Positions 48,208 through 56,892 of a stretch of 64,000 bases of DNA are shown piece after piece (position 1 is the first letter of the stretch; each line of letters starts with the position of its first letter). The notes below the pieces were generated by a model. That model was not told the DNA's origin, did no database searches, and saw only the letters and a program-made list of their open reading frames with translations. The position numbers were made by a program, and so were the translations under genes. Source of the stretch: CAIWHR01 sp963734085. Its GTDB lineage: Bacteria; Pseudomonadota; Gammaproteobacteria; Burkholderiales; Casimicrobiaceae. The stretch lies in the NCBI GenBank assembly GCA_963734085.1, contig CAVTFT010000017.1, positions 310,001 through 374,000 of the forward strand. Reading direction: 5' to 3'.

Positions 48208-48240
48208 TTGGTCCAATAGTTGCCTAGGCATCAATAGCTT
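48208..48240 (+). promoter_or_regulatory. Second copy of the MarR operator before the efflux genes
   Basis: CAATAGTTGCCTAGGCAT at 48214-48231 is identical over 18 bases to the site before the MarR gene. TTGGTC at 48208-48213 could serve as -35. It gives the efflux genes their own repressible promoter in addition to read-through. Confidence 0.7.
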
Positions 48241-48294
48241 GAGCAACCAGATCGCCGCCCGGCGATCGATCCCTCCACTACGAGGTGATCCGCA

Positions 48295-49749
48295 ATGCCC
48301 CAACGCATCGTTATTGCCGCCCTCGCATTTGCAGCAACCGCCTTCCTCGCCGGATGCGCCAGCATGAACGGCCTCGCGCCCGCGGCGTTGCTCACCGATG
48401 CCAACGCGCTCGAGGCGCAACGCTCGCTCGAGAGCGTGACCGTTTCGAACGCCGCGTGGCCCGCGAGCGATTGGTGGAAGGCGTTCGACGATCCGCAGCT
48501 CGCCGCGTTGATCGACGAAGCCCTCGCGGGCAGTCCGACGCTCAAGGTGGCCGAGGCGCGCACGCGCAAGGCGCTCGCGGCAGCCGATGTGGCGAAGGCG
48601 CCGCTTTATCCGCAAGTCGACGGGAGCTTTTCGAGTATCCGCCAGCGCTTCCCGGAGCAAGGCTTGACGCCGCCGCCGGCTGCAGGAACGTGGAATACCG
48701 TCAATCAGCTACAGGCGACGCTCGGTTGGGAAATCGATTTCTTCGGCAAGAATCGTTCGGCGTACGAAAGCGTGCTGGGCGAGGCCAGGGCCGCGGAAGT
48801 CGACCTGCATGCCGCGCGCCTCGCGCTATCGACCGCGATCGCGCAGGCGTATGTCCAGTTGCAGCGGGCGTACCTGCAACTCGACGTGGCGCAGAAAACG
48901 CTGGCGGAGCGCGAGCAGATCTATGCGCTGACCCGCGATCGCAACGATGCCGGCATCGACTCGCGCCTGGAGCTGAAGCAGGCGGAGTCGGCGGTGCCCG
49001 CGACGCGCGAGGCGATCCTGCAGCTGCAGGAAACAATCCAGCTCACGCGCAATCAGCTGGCCGCGCTGCTTGGCCAAGGGCCGGATCGCGGACTTTCGAT
49101 CGCGCGTCCGACCGCAGCCGCGCTGACGCCGGTGGCGCTGCCGTCGGCGGTGCCCGCGGAGCTGCTCGGACGCCGTCCGGACCTGGTCGCGCAGCGTTGG
49201 CGCGTCGAGGCGGCGCGAAAGGCCATCGATTCGGCCAAAGCCGAGTTCTATCCCAACGTGAATCTGCTGGCCTTCGTCGGCCTGCAGAGCCTGGGCGGCG
49301 CCGGTTTCCTCTCCGCCGCAAGCCGGACGCTCGGCGCCGGGCCCGCGATCACGCTGCCGATTTTCGAGGGCGGACGTCTCCGGGCAAACCTGGCGGGCAG
49401 GGACGCCGACTACGACATCGCGGTGGAACAGTACAACCAGACGCTTGCGGACGCCCTGCGCGACGTCGTCGATCAACTCGATTCGTTTCGCAGCGTCGAC
49501 GGGCAGCGCGTCCAGCAGAAACAGGCGCTCGCGACGACGCAGCAGGCGTATGACCTTGCGCTTCTGCGTTACCGCGAAGGCATCGGCAACTACCTGCAGG
49601 TGCTGTCCGCCGAACAACCGTGGCTCGTGCAGCAAAGCCTCGATGCCGATCTGCAGGCGCGCGAGCTCGGGCTGTCGGTCAGCCTCGTGCGCGCGTTGGG
49701 CGGCGGATACGAAGCAAACCTGCCACTCGCCGCGGCAGATGCGCGATGA
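48295..49749 (+). CDS. Outer-membrane efflux lipoprotein (NodT/OprM family)
   Basis: A TolC-like channel (484 residues). The signal peptide ends in the lipobox LAGC, so it is a lipoprotein. Two OEP repeats follow, each ending in long helices; WWKAFDDPQLAALIDEAL, NQLQATLGWEIDFFGKN and LLGRRPDLVAQRWRVEAARKAIDSAKAEFYPNVNL are family signatures. It links inner-membrane efflux pumps to the outside. It is first in the efflux set: channel, small membrane protein, EmrA, EmrB. The next gene overlaps its stop (ATGA). Confidence 0.92.
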   Translation: MPQRIVIAALAFAATAFLAGCASMNGLAPAALLTDANALEAQRSLESVTVSNAAWPASDWWKAFDDPQLAALIDEALAGSPTLKVAEARTRKALAAADVAKAPLYPQVDGSFSSIRQRFPEQGLTPPPAAGTWNTVNQLQATLGWEIDFFGKNRSAYESVLGEARAAEVDLHAARLALSTAIAQAYVQLQRAYLQLDVAQKTLAEREQIYALTRDRNDAGIDSRLELKQAESAVPATREAILQLQETIQLTRNQLAALLGQGPDRGLSIARPTAAALTPVALPSAVPAELLGRRPDLVAQRWRVEAARKAIDSAKAEFYPNVNLLAFVGLQSLGGAGFLSAASRTLGAGPAITLPIFEGGRLRANLAGRDADYDIAVEQYNQTLADALRDVVDQLDSFRSVDGQRVQQKQALATTQQAYDLALLRYREGIGNYLQVLSAEQPWLVQQSLDADLQARELGLSVSLVRALGGGYEANLPLAAADAR

Positions 49750-49988
49750 GCGCGTCGATCCACTGGAGTACGACACGAATGGATGCGTCTCCCACCAGCC
49801 TCAGCCGTCGCCGCATGAAACCGGCACGCCGGCTGCGCCGTCTGTTCCTGCGCCTTGGGATGATCGCGCTCGCGTTCGGCATCGTGACGTTGATCGTGAT
49901 CGGGGGTGAATGGCTGTTCGTCGACGCCGCGGCGTCGGGGATCGAGCTCGGCGTTGCGGTTCGGGCCGCCGACGTCGGCAACGACTGA
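49746..49988 (+). CDS. Small single-helix membrane protein coupled to the EmrAB operon
   Basis: An 80-residue protein with a basic N-terminal half (SRRRMKPARRLRRLFLRLG) and one strong helix at about residues 37-56 (MIALAFGIVTLIVIGGEWLF). The C-terminal tail would face the periplasm. It overlaps the outer-membrane factor stop as ATGA and lies 22 bases before emrA. No family recognised. It may be an accessory peptide of the pump, as AcrZ is for AcrB, but that is only an analogy. Confidence 0.7.
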   Translation: MSASIHWSTTRMDASPTSLSRRRMKPARRLRRLFLRLGMIALAFGIVTLIVIGGEWLFVDAAASGIELGVAVRAADVGND

Positions 49989-50010
49989 AATCGTCAAGCA
50001 AAGGAAAAGC

Positions 50011-51285
50011 ATGAGCACCGATACCAGGACTTTGGCCCCTTCCGGACTGCAGGCCCGGCGCAAGCGCTGGCTCGCATTCGTGCTCGGCGCATTCGCGCTG
50101 CTCGGCGTCGGGTACGGCGCGTACTGGGCGCTGACGATGCGCTACGTCCAATCGACCGACGATGCGTACGTGAGCGGCAACGTTGTGCAGATCACGCCGC
50201 AGATCGCCGGTACCGTCATTGCGATCGGCGCGGACGACACGCAATTCGTCAAGGCGGGTCAGCCGCTGGTCCAGCTCGATCCGACCGATGCCAAGGTCGC
50301 GCTCGATCAGGCCGAAGCGAAGCTCGGCAAGACCGTGCGCGACGTCCGCGGGCTGTTCGCGACCAGCGCCCAGCTGCAGGCGACCGTGGCGATGCGCCGG
50401 TCCGATGTCACCCGGGCGGCGGACGACCTCGCCCGCCGTGAGCGGCTCGCGAGCGCGGGCGCAGTCTCCGCCGAGGAATTGCATCATGCGCACGATGCTC
50501 TGGACAGCGCGCAGTCGGCGCTGATCGCCGCGCAACAGCAGCTCGAAGCCAATCGCGCGCAGATCGATCGCACGACGGTCGACAATCATCCGGAGGTCCT
50601 CGCCGCCGCAGCGAACGTGCGCGACGCCTATCTGACCTACGCGCGGACCGAATTGCCGGCGCCGGTGTCGGGCTTCGTCGCCAAGCGCGCGGTGCAGCTC
50701 GGACAGCGTGTGAGCCCCGGTGCCGCGCTGATGGCGATCGTTCCACTCGACCAGGTATGGGTCGACGCGAATTTCAAGGAGCCGCAGCTTGCCGGGATGC
50801 GCATTGGCCAACCCGTCCTGCTCACCGCCGATCTCTACGGCGGAAGAGTGGCCTACCACGGCAAGGTCGCGGGCTTCGGCGCAGGCACCGGCTCGGCATT
50901 TGCGCTGCTGCCGGCGCAGAACGCTACCGGCAACTGGATCAAGATCGTCCAGCGCGTCCCGGTTCGCGTCGCACTCGACCCGCAGGAGCTCTCTGCGCAT
51001 CCGTTGCAAATCGGTTTGTCGATGCAGGTCGAAATCGACACCCGGGAACGTGGCGGCGACCGGCTGCCGCAGCTTGCGCAGACGGCGCCGGCGTATGCGA
51101 CCGGCGTATTCGGCACGCCCGAGGGCGTCGCTGACCAGCGCGTCAAGGCGATCATCGCTGCGAACGAGGAGGGCGCTGCCCGATCGCCGGCGGCGACGAC
51201 GACAGCGACGGCTCCAAACCCCCTCACGACCGCAGGGCTCGCTGCGGCAAGGCGCAGCGCCGTGTCGTCCGCGAGCTCGATGTAA
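50011..51285 (+). CDS. emrA: EmrA-type HlyD/membrane-fusion protein
   Basis: Periplasmic adaptor (424 residues). A cytoplasmic N terminus and one helix (residues ~19-40) precede VQSTDDAYVSGNVVQITPQIAGTV, the lipoyl-like start seen in EmrA. A coiled-coil hairpin of about 100 residues and a beta-barrel part with FVAKRAVQLGQRVSPGAALMAIVPLDQVWVDANFKE follow. The Ala/Thr-rich C-terminal tail is longer than usual. It joins EmrB to the outer-membrane channel. The start has AAGGAAA upstream. Confidence 0.93.
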   Translation: MSTDTRTLAPSGLQARRKRWLAFVLGAFALLGVGYGAYWALTMRYVQSTDDAYVSGNVVQITPQIAGTVIAIGADDTQFVKAGQPLVQLDPTDAKVALDQAEAKLGKTVRDVRGLFATSAQLQATVAMRRSDVTRAADDLARRERLASAGAVSAEELHHAHDALDSAQSALIAAQQQLEANRAQIDRTTVDNHPEVLAAAANVRDAYLTYARTELPAPVSGFVAKRAVQLGQRVSPGAALMAIVPLDQVWVDANFKEPQLAGMRIGQPVLLTADLYGGRVAYHGKVAGFGAGTGSAFALLPAQNATGNWIKIVQRVPVRVALDPQELSAHPLQIGLSMQVEIDTRERGGDRLPQLAQTAPAYATGVFGTPEGVADQRVKAIIAANEEGAARSPAATTTATAPNPLTTAGLAAARRSAVSSASSM

Positions 51286-51308
51286 CGGCAATCGCGCGAC
51301 GAGTCCTC

Positions 51309-52889
51309 ATGGCAACCGTGAACGATACGAAGGACCGCGCTGCGACAGCGGCACCGCCGCCGCTCAGGGACGGGGCGCTCGTGCCCGCCACGATCGCGCT
51401 GTCGCTCGCGACGTTCATGAACGTGCTCGACACGTCGATCGCCAACGTGTCGATCCCGGCGATCGCGGGGGATCTTGGCGTGTCGCCCGATCAGGGCACG
51501 TGGGTCATTACGTCGTTCGGCGTCGCCAATGCGATTTCACTGCCGTTGTCGGGATGGCTCGCGCAGCGCTACGGGCAGGTCCGACTGTTCGTCGCTTCCG
51601 TCGTCCTGTTCGTGATCGCCTCGTTCCTCTGCGGGCTTGCGCCGTCACTCCCCGCGCTGATCGTGTTTCGCGTGATCCAGGGCGCAGTGGCGGGTCCGAT
51701 GATTCCGCTGTCGCAATCGCTGCTCTTGTCGAGCTACCCGAAGGAACGCGCGGGCAGTGCACTTGCCGTGTGGGCGATCACGACGCTGGTCGCGCCCGTC
51801 GTCGGACCGCTGCTTGGCGGATGGATCACCGACAACGTGTCCTGGCCGTGGATCTTCTACATCAATATCCCGGTCGGTCTCGCCGCGGCGGCCGTCAGCT
51901 GGATCATCTACCGCAAGCGCGAGACGCCCACGGTCCGCTCGCCGATCGACGGCGTCGGGCTCGGGTTGCTCGTGCTGTGGGTCGGTGCGCTGCAGATCAT
52001 GCTCGACAAGGGCAAGGATCTCGACTGGTTCGGCTCGACGCAGATCGTGATCCTCGCGATCGCGGCGGTCGTCGGCCTTGCGCTGTTCGTCGTGTGGGAG
52101 CTGACCGAGCAGCATCCGGTGGTGGACCTGCGATTGTTCGCGCGACGAAATTTCTGGACCAGCTCGCTCGCGATGTCGCTCGCCTACGGCACGTTCTTCG
52201 GCAACGTCGTGCTGCTGCCACTGTGGCTGCAGCAATACATGGGCTATACCGCGACGCAGGCCGGCATGGTGCTGGCACCTGTGGGCGTGCTCGCGATCCT
52301 GCTCACGCCGGCCGTCGGCCGGACCGTGCACAAGGTCGATCCGCGGCTGTTCGCCACCGGCGCGTTCCTGATCTTCGCGCTGGTGCTCGTGATGCGCTCG
52401 CACTTCAATACGTCCGCCGACTTCCAGACCTTGATGGTGCCGACAATCATCCAGGGCGCGGCGTTGGCGATCTTCTTCATTCCGCTGGTCACGCTGAGCC
52501 TGTCGGGATTGTCGCCAGACCGGATTCCCGCGGCATCCGGGCTCTTCAATTTCGCACGGATCACCGCGGGCTCGTTCGGCACATCGATCGCGACGACGCT
52601 CTGGGATCACCGCGCAACGCTGCACCATGCGCAGCTTGCCGAGCGCTTCACCGGCGCGGATCAGACCTCGAGGCAGGCACTCGCCGCGATGCAGGCGAGC
52701 GGCCTCACGCCTGAGCAGAGCTACGGCATGGTCAACCGGCTCGTCGATCAGCAAGCGTTCATGCTCTCGGCCAATGACGTGTTCTTCGCTTCGGCGTTGC
52801 TGTTCCTCGCCTTGATCGCGGTCGTCTGGCTCGCGCGACCGGTAAAGGCGGCGCCGGCGGCCAGCGATGCGGCGGCCGGTGCGCACTAG
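51309..52889 (+). CDS. emrB: EmrB-type drug/proton antiporter (DHA2, 14 helices)
   Basis: A 526-residue major facilitator pump. Conserved parts are FMNVLDTSIANVSIPAIAGDLGVSPDQGTWVITSF, the loop motif GWLAQRYGQVRLF, RVIQGAVAGPMIPLSQSLLL and the motif-C region VGPLLGGWITDNVSWPWIFYINIPVGL. About 14 helices are visible. It exports hydrophobic drugs, uncouplers or fatty acids using protons; the substrate here is not known. It ends the operon and converges with a LysR gene. Confidence 0.94.
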   Translation: MATVNDTKDRAATAAPPPLRDGALVPATIALSLATFMNVLDTSIANVSIPAIAGDLGVSPDQGTWVITSFGVANAISLPLSGWLAQRYGQVRLFVASVVLFVIASFLCGLAPSLPALIVFRVIQGAVAGPMIPLSQSLLLSSYPKERAGSALAVWAITTLVAPVVGPLLGGWITDNVSWPWIFYINIPVGLAAAAVSWIIYRKRETPTVRSPIDGVGLGLLVLWVGALQIMLDKGKDLDWFGSTQIVILAIAAVVGLALFVVWELTEQHPVVDLRLFARRNFWTSSLAMSLAYGTFFGNVVLLPLWLQQYMGYTATQAGMVLAPVGVLAILLTPAVGRTVHKVDPRLFATGAFLIFALVLVMRSHFNTSADFQTLMVPTIIQGAALAIFFIPLVTLSLSGLSPDRIPAASGLFNFARITAGSFGTSIATTLWDHRATLHHAQLAERFTGADQTSRQALAAMQASGLTPEQSYGMVNRLVDQQAFMLSANDVFFASALLFLALIAVVWLARPVKAAPAASDAAAGAH

Positions 52890-52927
52890 CTGCGATCGCT
52901 TTTGCGCGGTGCCTGCGTTCGATGCGT

Positions 52928-53863
52928 TCAGCGCCGCCGTTTTCGCGCGGGCGCGTGCAATGCCTTCAGCGACAGATCGAGCTCGTCGTGCAGCCACTCG
53001 CGCAACGAGGCGAGCGGGGGCCAGTCGCGCAGACCCTGGGGGTAGACGAGATGGTACGGTTGCGCATGCTCGTAGGTGATCGTGAGCGGCGACAGCTTGA
53101 CGAGGCGCCCGTCATGCAGCGCGTCGGCCGCGAGCAACTCGCGACCCAGCGCGAGGCCGAGACTTTGCTCCGCCGCCTGCAGCATCAGGCCGGCGTCATT
53201 GAACGACGCCACCGGCGTGACGTGCGTGCGATATCCCGCGGCCGCGAACCAGCGGTCCCACAACTCGGCGTCGCCGAGAAGCGGTTCGCGAGCCAGTGCC
53301 TCCGGCTGCGCGCCGAGCAGCCGCCGCGCGGCCGAGGGCGATCCGACTATGACGATCGGCACCGGTGCTTCGAACAGGCGCTCCGAAGCGAGTCCGGCCC
53401 ACGGTCCGTCGCCCTGACGCACGGCGGCGTGGAAGCCCTCGCGCGCGAGATCCACCAGACGATGCGACGCCTCGATCTCCAGCGCCAGGCCCGGATGCCG
53501 CTCGCGCCAGCGGCCCATTCGCGGCAGCAACCAGCGTTGTGCGAATGAAGGCAGCACCGTCACGCGAAGCCGCTGCGCCGCGCCGCTGCTGGCGGCGGCG
53601 GCGGCCTGAACGCCGTCGTCGAGGTGAGCAAGCGCGCTCTGGACGCTGCGCAGCAGCGCTTCGCCGGCCGCGTTCAACACCACGCGGCGTCCCCGGCGCT
53701 CGAAGAGGTCGAAGCCGAGCTGCTCTTCCAGTCCGCGAATCTGCTGGCTCACCGCACTGTGCGTGACGTGCAGCACATCGGCGGCAGCGCGCAGGTTCTG
53801 CACTTCGGCGACGGCGCGGAAAGCCGGCAGCGTGTTCAGAGGCAGCCGTGGCGATCGTGGCAT
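52928..53863 (-). CDS. LysR-family regulator (GcvA-like)
   Basis: A 311-residue regulator. The N-terminal helix-turn-helix is LPAFRAVAEVQNLRAAADVLHVTHSAVSQQIRGLEEQLGFDLFERRGR, close to GcvA/AmpR-type proteins. The effector-binding domain fills residues ~92-300. It is divergent from the DUF1127 gene, with a 101-base shared promoter region holding an inverted repeat. It therefore probably controls itself and the two small genes opposite. Confidence 0.92.
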   Translation of the reverse strand: MPRSPRLPLNTLPAFRAVAEVQNLRAAADVLHVTHSAVSQQIRGLEEQLGFDLFERRGRRVVLNAAGEALLRSVQSALAHLDDGVQAAAAASSGAAQRLRVTVLPSFAQRWLLPRMGRWRERHPGLALEIEASHRLVDLAREGFHAAVRQGDGPWAGLASERLFEAPVPIVIVGSPSAARRLLGAQPEALAREPLLGDAELWDRWFAAAGYRTHVTPVASFNDAGLMLQAAEQSLGLALGRELLAADALHDGRLVKLSPLTITYEHAQPYHLVYPQGLRDWPPLASLREWLHDELDLSLKALHAPARKRRR

Positions 53864-53864
53864 G

Positions 53865-53939
53865 CTGGTAAGTGTAACTGCCCAAGATCGAAAGAAATGA
53901 TCGATTCCATTGCGCAGTGTGGGCTTGTAGCCTTACCAG
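53865..53939. promoter_or_regulatory. Inverted repeat in the LysR/DUF1127 divergent promoter
   Basis: CTGGTAAG at 53865-53872 and its exact complement CTTACCAG at 53932-53939 bracket the divergent spacer. Inside, GATCGAAAGAAATGATCGATT contains a smaller imperfect dyad with a T-N11-A spacing, the typical LysR binding pattern. This suggests LysR control of both directions. Confidence 0.5.
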
Positions 53940-53964
53940 TGTCAAGTCGACATCGGAGTGAGCC

Positions 53965-54240
53965 ATGAACCACGCATCCACCTTCCGTTTGGCCCGTAAC
54001 GTGACCGAAGACGTCTTCGCCGTGGTGTGGGACGCATTGCGCGGGGCTGGCCGCGCGTGGATCGCACGCCGTCGTGCGCGCCAGGCACGCCGTCGCCAGG
54101 CGCACGCGCTCGAAGCCATCGCCGGGATGAGCGATTACATGCTGAAGGACATCGGCGCCCCGGATTGGATGATCGGCCGCGCCACGATGCGGAACAATAC
54201 GCCGGACCGATCACGGATCGACATGGAGGTGCGCCCATGA
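53965..54240 (+). CDS. DUF1127 protein
   Basis: A 91-residue basic protein. The conserved DUF1127 core is near the middle: ARRRQAHALEAIAGMSDYMLKDIGAPDWM. Some short DUF1127 proteins influence phosphate, nitrogen or RNA-related regulation; this one has a long N-terminal part, so its role is open. It is divergent from a LysR gene and overlaps the next gene by four bases. Confidence 0.85.
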   Translation: MNHASTFRLARNVTEDVFAVVWDALRGAGRAWIARRRARQARRRQAHALEAIAGMSDYMLKDIGAPDWMIGRATMRNNTPDRSRIDMEVRP

Positions 54241-54524
54241 CAACGTCGCGTGCAAAGGCAACGGTTGCAGGCATCCTGACGCTGGCCGCGGTGGCATTGG
54301 CCGCAGAAACGATCGGTTCGCGCTCGAGCCACGTGACGACGGCGTCGGCGCAACAGCGCGGCTTCTTTACCGGCGAATGCGTAAACGGCGTTCCCGTGTA
54401 TCGACTGCCGGCGCTGACGGTCATCGCCGATCGCGATCGACTGCAGGCGAAAACGGATCGCGGCGAGAATCTCGAGCACGCCCGGCAGGTCCGGTCGAAG
54501 ATCGCGCCCGGACCGCCGGCGTAG
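54237..54524 (+). CDS. Small exported hypothetical protein
   Basis: A 95-residue protein with a signal peptide or membrane anchor (ATVAGILTLAAVALAAETI) and a short periplasmic part containing FFTGECVNGVPVYRLPALTVIADR. The last 30 residues are charged. It starts in an ATGA overlap with the DUF1127 gene, so the two are translated together. Function unknown. Confidence 0.7.
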   Translation: MTTSRAKATVAGILTLAAVALAAETIGSRSSHVTTASAQQRGFFTGECVNGVPVYRLPALTVIADRDRLQAKTDRGENLEHARQVRSKIAPGPPA

Positions 54525-54544
54525 CCCACCGGGTGCGGTCGAGC

Positions 54545-55516
54545 TCAGAGATGAGGCAGGGGGTCGGTGGATGCTGTCGCGCGGACGCGTTGTCCCACGG
54601 CGACGCGCTTCGTCGGTGTTGGGCCTCTCGCACTGAAGAGGTCCGCGATCCATTCGACGAACACCCGCACCTTTGCTGAAAGGTGACGATTCTGCGGATA
54701 CATGATCCATACGGGCAACGGTTCGATCTCCCAGTCGGCCAGCACGCGGACCAGCGTGCCGCCGGCCAGCGCGTCGTTCACCATGAAGGCGGCGGCCTGC
54801 ACGACTCCTAGGCCGGCGAGCCCCGCTTCGAGATACGCCTCGCCATCGTTGAGCGCGACGGAGCCGTCGAGCTGAAGGTCGATCCGCTCGCCGTCCTTGC
54901 TGAAGTCCCAGCCGAAGATTCGGCCTGTTTTCGAGGAGAAGTAATTGATGCAGCGATGCTGCATGAGATCGTGGGGATGCGCCGGCATGCCGTGGCGTTC
55001 GAGGTACGCGGGCGTCGCGCAGGTCACGAACTCGACCATGCCGACGCGGCGCGCCACGAGCGTCGAATCGGGCTGGGCGCCGCCGCGCACGACGCAGTCG
55101 ACGCCTTCCTCGATCAGATCTACGGGCCGGTCCGAGCAGCCGACCTCGAGCTGGATCTCGGGATAGCGCGTGAAGAAATCCGGCAGCGCCGGAACGAGCA
55201 CGCGCCGACCGAACGTCACCGGGACATCGACGCGCAGGCGTCCGCGCGGACTCGACTTCGTGCGACCGAGCGCGCTCTCGGTGTCCTCGACTTCCGCCAG
55301 GATGCGAATGCAGCGCTCGTAGTACGCCGCGCCGTCGGGCGTGACGCTGACCCGCCGGGTGGTCCGGTGCAGCAGCTTTGCACCAAGATGCGACTCGAGA
55401 TTCTGTACGAGCGTTGTCACCGTCGCCTTGGGCATGTGCAGCACTTCCGCGGCCCGCGTGAATGCACCGGTATCGACCACGCGAACGAAGACTTCCATCG
55501 CTTGCAATCTATCCAT
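54545..55516 (-). CDS. LysR-family regulator of the RND efflux operon
   Basis: A 323-residue regulator with the helix-turn-helix MEVFVRVVDTGAFTRAAEVLHMPKATVTTLVQNLESHLGAKLLHRTTRRVSVTPDGAAYYERC. The effector domain follows. The gene is divergent from an llpE-like gene and an RND operon, the same layout as bpeT-llpE-bpeE-bpeF-oprC in Burkholderia, where BpeT activates the pump. The sequence alone does not tell activator from repressor. Confidence 0.9.
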   Translation of the reverse strand: MDRLQAMEVFVRVVDTGAFTRAAEVLHMPKATVTTLVQNLESHLGAKLLHRTTRRVSVTPDGAAYYERCIRILAEVEDTESALGRTKSSPRGRLRVDVPVTFGRRVLVPALPDFFTRYPEIQLEVGCSDRPVDLIEEGVDCVVRGGAQPDSTLVARRVGMVEFVTCATPAYLERHGMPAHPHDLMQHRCINYFSSKTGRIFGWDFSKDGERIDLQLDGSVALNDGEAYLEAGLAGLGVVQAAAFMVNDALAGGTLVRVLADWEIEPLPVWIMYPQNRHLSAKVRVFVEWIADLFSARGPTPTKRVAVGQRVRATASTDPLPHL

Positions 55517-55774
55517 ATGAATAATTCAGATTGGTGAATAGTGAATTCAATTCTAGCTACTTTGTCGGTGATTGGCGAACGAATACGATCCGCAAACCTC
55601 GTTGCCAGAACTCGACGGCAATGGCGACACGGTCGAGGCTGTCGATTTCGCGCGGGTCCGTTCGACTAGAAAGCAGGAGGAGGTCGCCGCGCATTCGCGT
55701 CGGGGATTTAATCATCTGCAAAGCAATCGCGAAATTCGAGCGACATTCGGAATATCCATGATCAAGGAGAGGAC
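55517..55774. promoter_or_regulatory. Divergent promoter region between LysR and the RND operon
   Basis: A 258-base spacer, AT-rich near its left end. ATGAATAATTCAGATTGGTG and the palindrome TGAATTCA (55542-55549) form overlapping GAAT/ATTC repeats suited to a LysR protein. Two open frames of about 70 codons cross it, but they have no ribosome site and no known domain. AAGGAGAGG near its end belongs to the following small frame. Confidence 0.5.
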
Positions 55775-55966
55775 ATGTTGAGCAAGACGGTCATCACGAA
55801 GTTCCTTTCGACCAGTGCCGCCGCGTTGGGCGTGGCCAACACGCGTCTGGCCCGCGATGAAGACAGGAACGGCGGCGGGCCCGCAGCACCCGCAACGGCG
55901 CGCTCCCGGGGTGGTGCGAGACCGTCGCCGTATGCGCGGCGCGTGTGCGCCAGCAACCTTGTGTGA
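55775..55966 (+). CDS. Small ORF in frame with, and upstream of, the LlpE-like gene
   Basis: A 63-codon frame (MLSKTVITKFLSTSAAALGV...) with the best ribosome site in the region (AAGGAGAGG). It ends at a TGA at 55964 and the LlpE-like frame resumes in the same register nine bases later. It may be a leader peptide, a short exported protein (a weak signal-like start), or the N terminus of the hydrolase cut off by a stop mutation. Confidence 0.4.
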   Translation: MLSKTVITKFLSTSAAALGVANTRLARDEDRNGGGPAAPATARSRGGARPSPYARRVCASNLV

Positions 55967-55975
55967 AGGTTGGCA

Positions 55976-56788
55976 GTGAAGGCAATCGCACCCGCAACCC
56001 CGGCGTGTGCCGCCGCGTCGGCCGCGGCACCGCGTTATCGCGGCTGTGTGGCTGACATGGCGCTCCGCATCTATCGGCCTCGAGGAGCATCGTCGGCGGC
56101 CGTCGTGCTGTTTCACGCCGGCGGCTTTGTCGACGGCAGTCTCGACGCGATCGCTCCACTGGCGGCGGCGATGGCCGCGCGCCTCGACGTCACCGTCGCC
56201 ACGCCGGCGTACACGCTCGCGAGCGAGCGTCCCTTCCCTGCCGCCGCCGAAGATGCCTATGCCGCGATCACGTGGGCGGCCGTGAATGCGCGCCGGGCGC
56301 GCTGGGACGCCAGGCGCCTGGTCGTTGCGGGTGTCGAGGCCGGGGGCAACCTCGCGGCCGTCGCCGCGATGATGGCCCGCGATCGCGGCGGACCGGCGCT
56401 CGCCGCCCAAGTACTCATCGCGCCGATGCTCGACCCGACGCTCACCTCGCCGTCGATGCAACACACCGCGGCGGAGACCTCGCGCTCGCAGCGCGAATGC
56501 AATGCATGCTACGGCGCCTACCTGCCGAACGCCGCCGAACGGCTGCACCCGTATGCGGCACCGTCGTCGTGCTCCCGCGTCACGGGACTCGCGCCGGCGC
56601 TGATCCTCACGGCCGAGGACGACCCGCTGCGCGACGAAGCCGAAGCCTATGGCGCGAAGCTGATCGCCAACGGCGTGACGGCGCAGGTGACTCGCCTGCC
56701 GCGCATCGAAGCGCCCGTGGACACCTGGAGCGACGAAGCCTGGATGGCGCTCGTCACATTTCTCGGGCCGCGGGTCACGGCCGCTTGA
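55976..56788 (+). CDS. LlpE-like alpha/beta hydrolase fold protein with altered catalytic residues
   Basis: A 270-residue protein of the HSL/acetyl-esterase type fold: LRIYRPRGASSAAVVLFHAGGFVDGSL replaces the usual HGGG loop, and AEDDPLRDEAEAYGAKLI carries an acidic residue. The nucleophile elbow reads GVEAGGN instead of GDSAGGN, so the catalytic Ser is Glu. The usual C-terminal His is also not seen (RLPRIEAPVD). It is therefore unlikely to be an active esterase. llpE genes open the homologous Burkholderia efflux operons. Start uncertain: GTG at 55976 or TTG at 55970. Confidence 0.75.
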   Translation: MKAIAPATPACAAASAAAPRYRGCVADMALRIYRPRGASSAAVVLFHAGGFVDGSLDAIAPLAAAMAARLDVTVATPAYTLASERPFPAAAEDAYAAITWAAVNARRARWDARRLVVAGVEAGGNLAAVAAMMARDRGGPALAAQVLIAPMLDPTLTSPSMQHTAAETSRSQRECNACYGAYLPNAAERLHPYAAPSSCSRVTGLAPALILTAEDDPLRDEAEAYGAKLIANGVTAQVTRLPRIEAPVDTWSDEAWMALVTFLGPRVTAA

Positions 56789-56892
56789 GCGGGTCAGCGG
56801 AAACAAACGGCGGCCGATGTCGAATGCCGCGTGCTGACTTGTCGTTGCATGGAGCGGAACGTTTTGTGTTCGCGACTCTGAAAGGACTGTCG

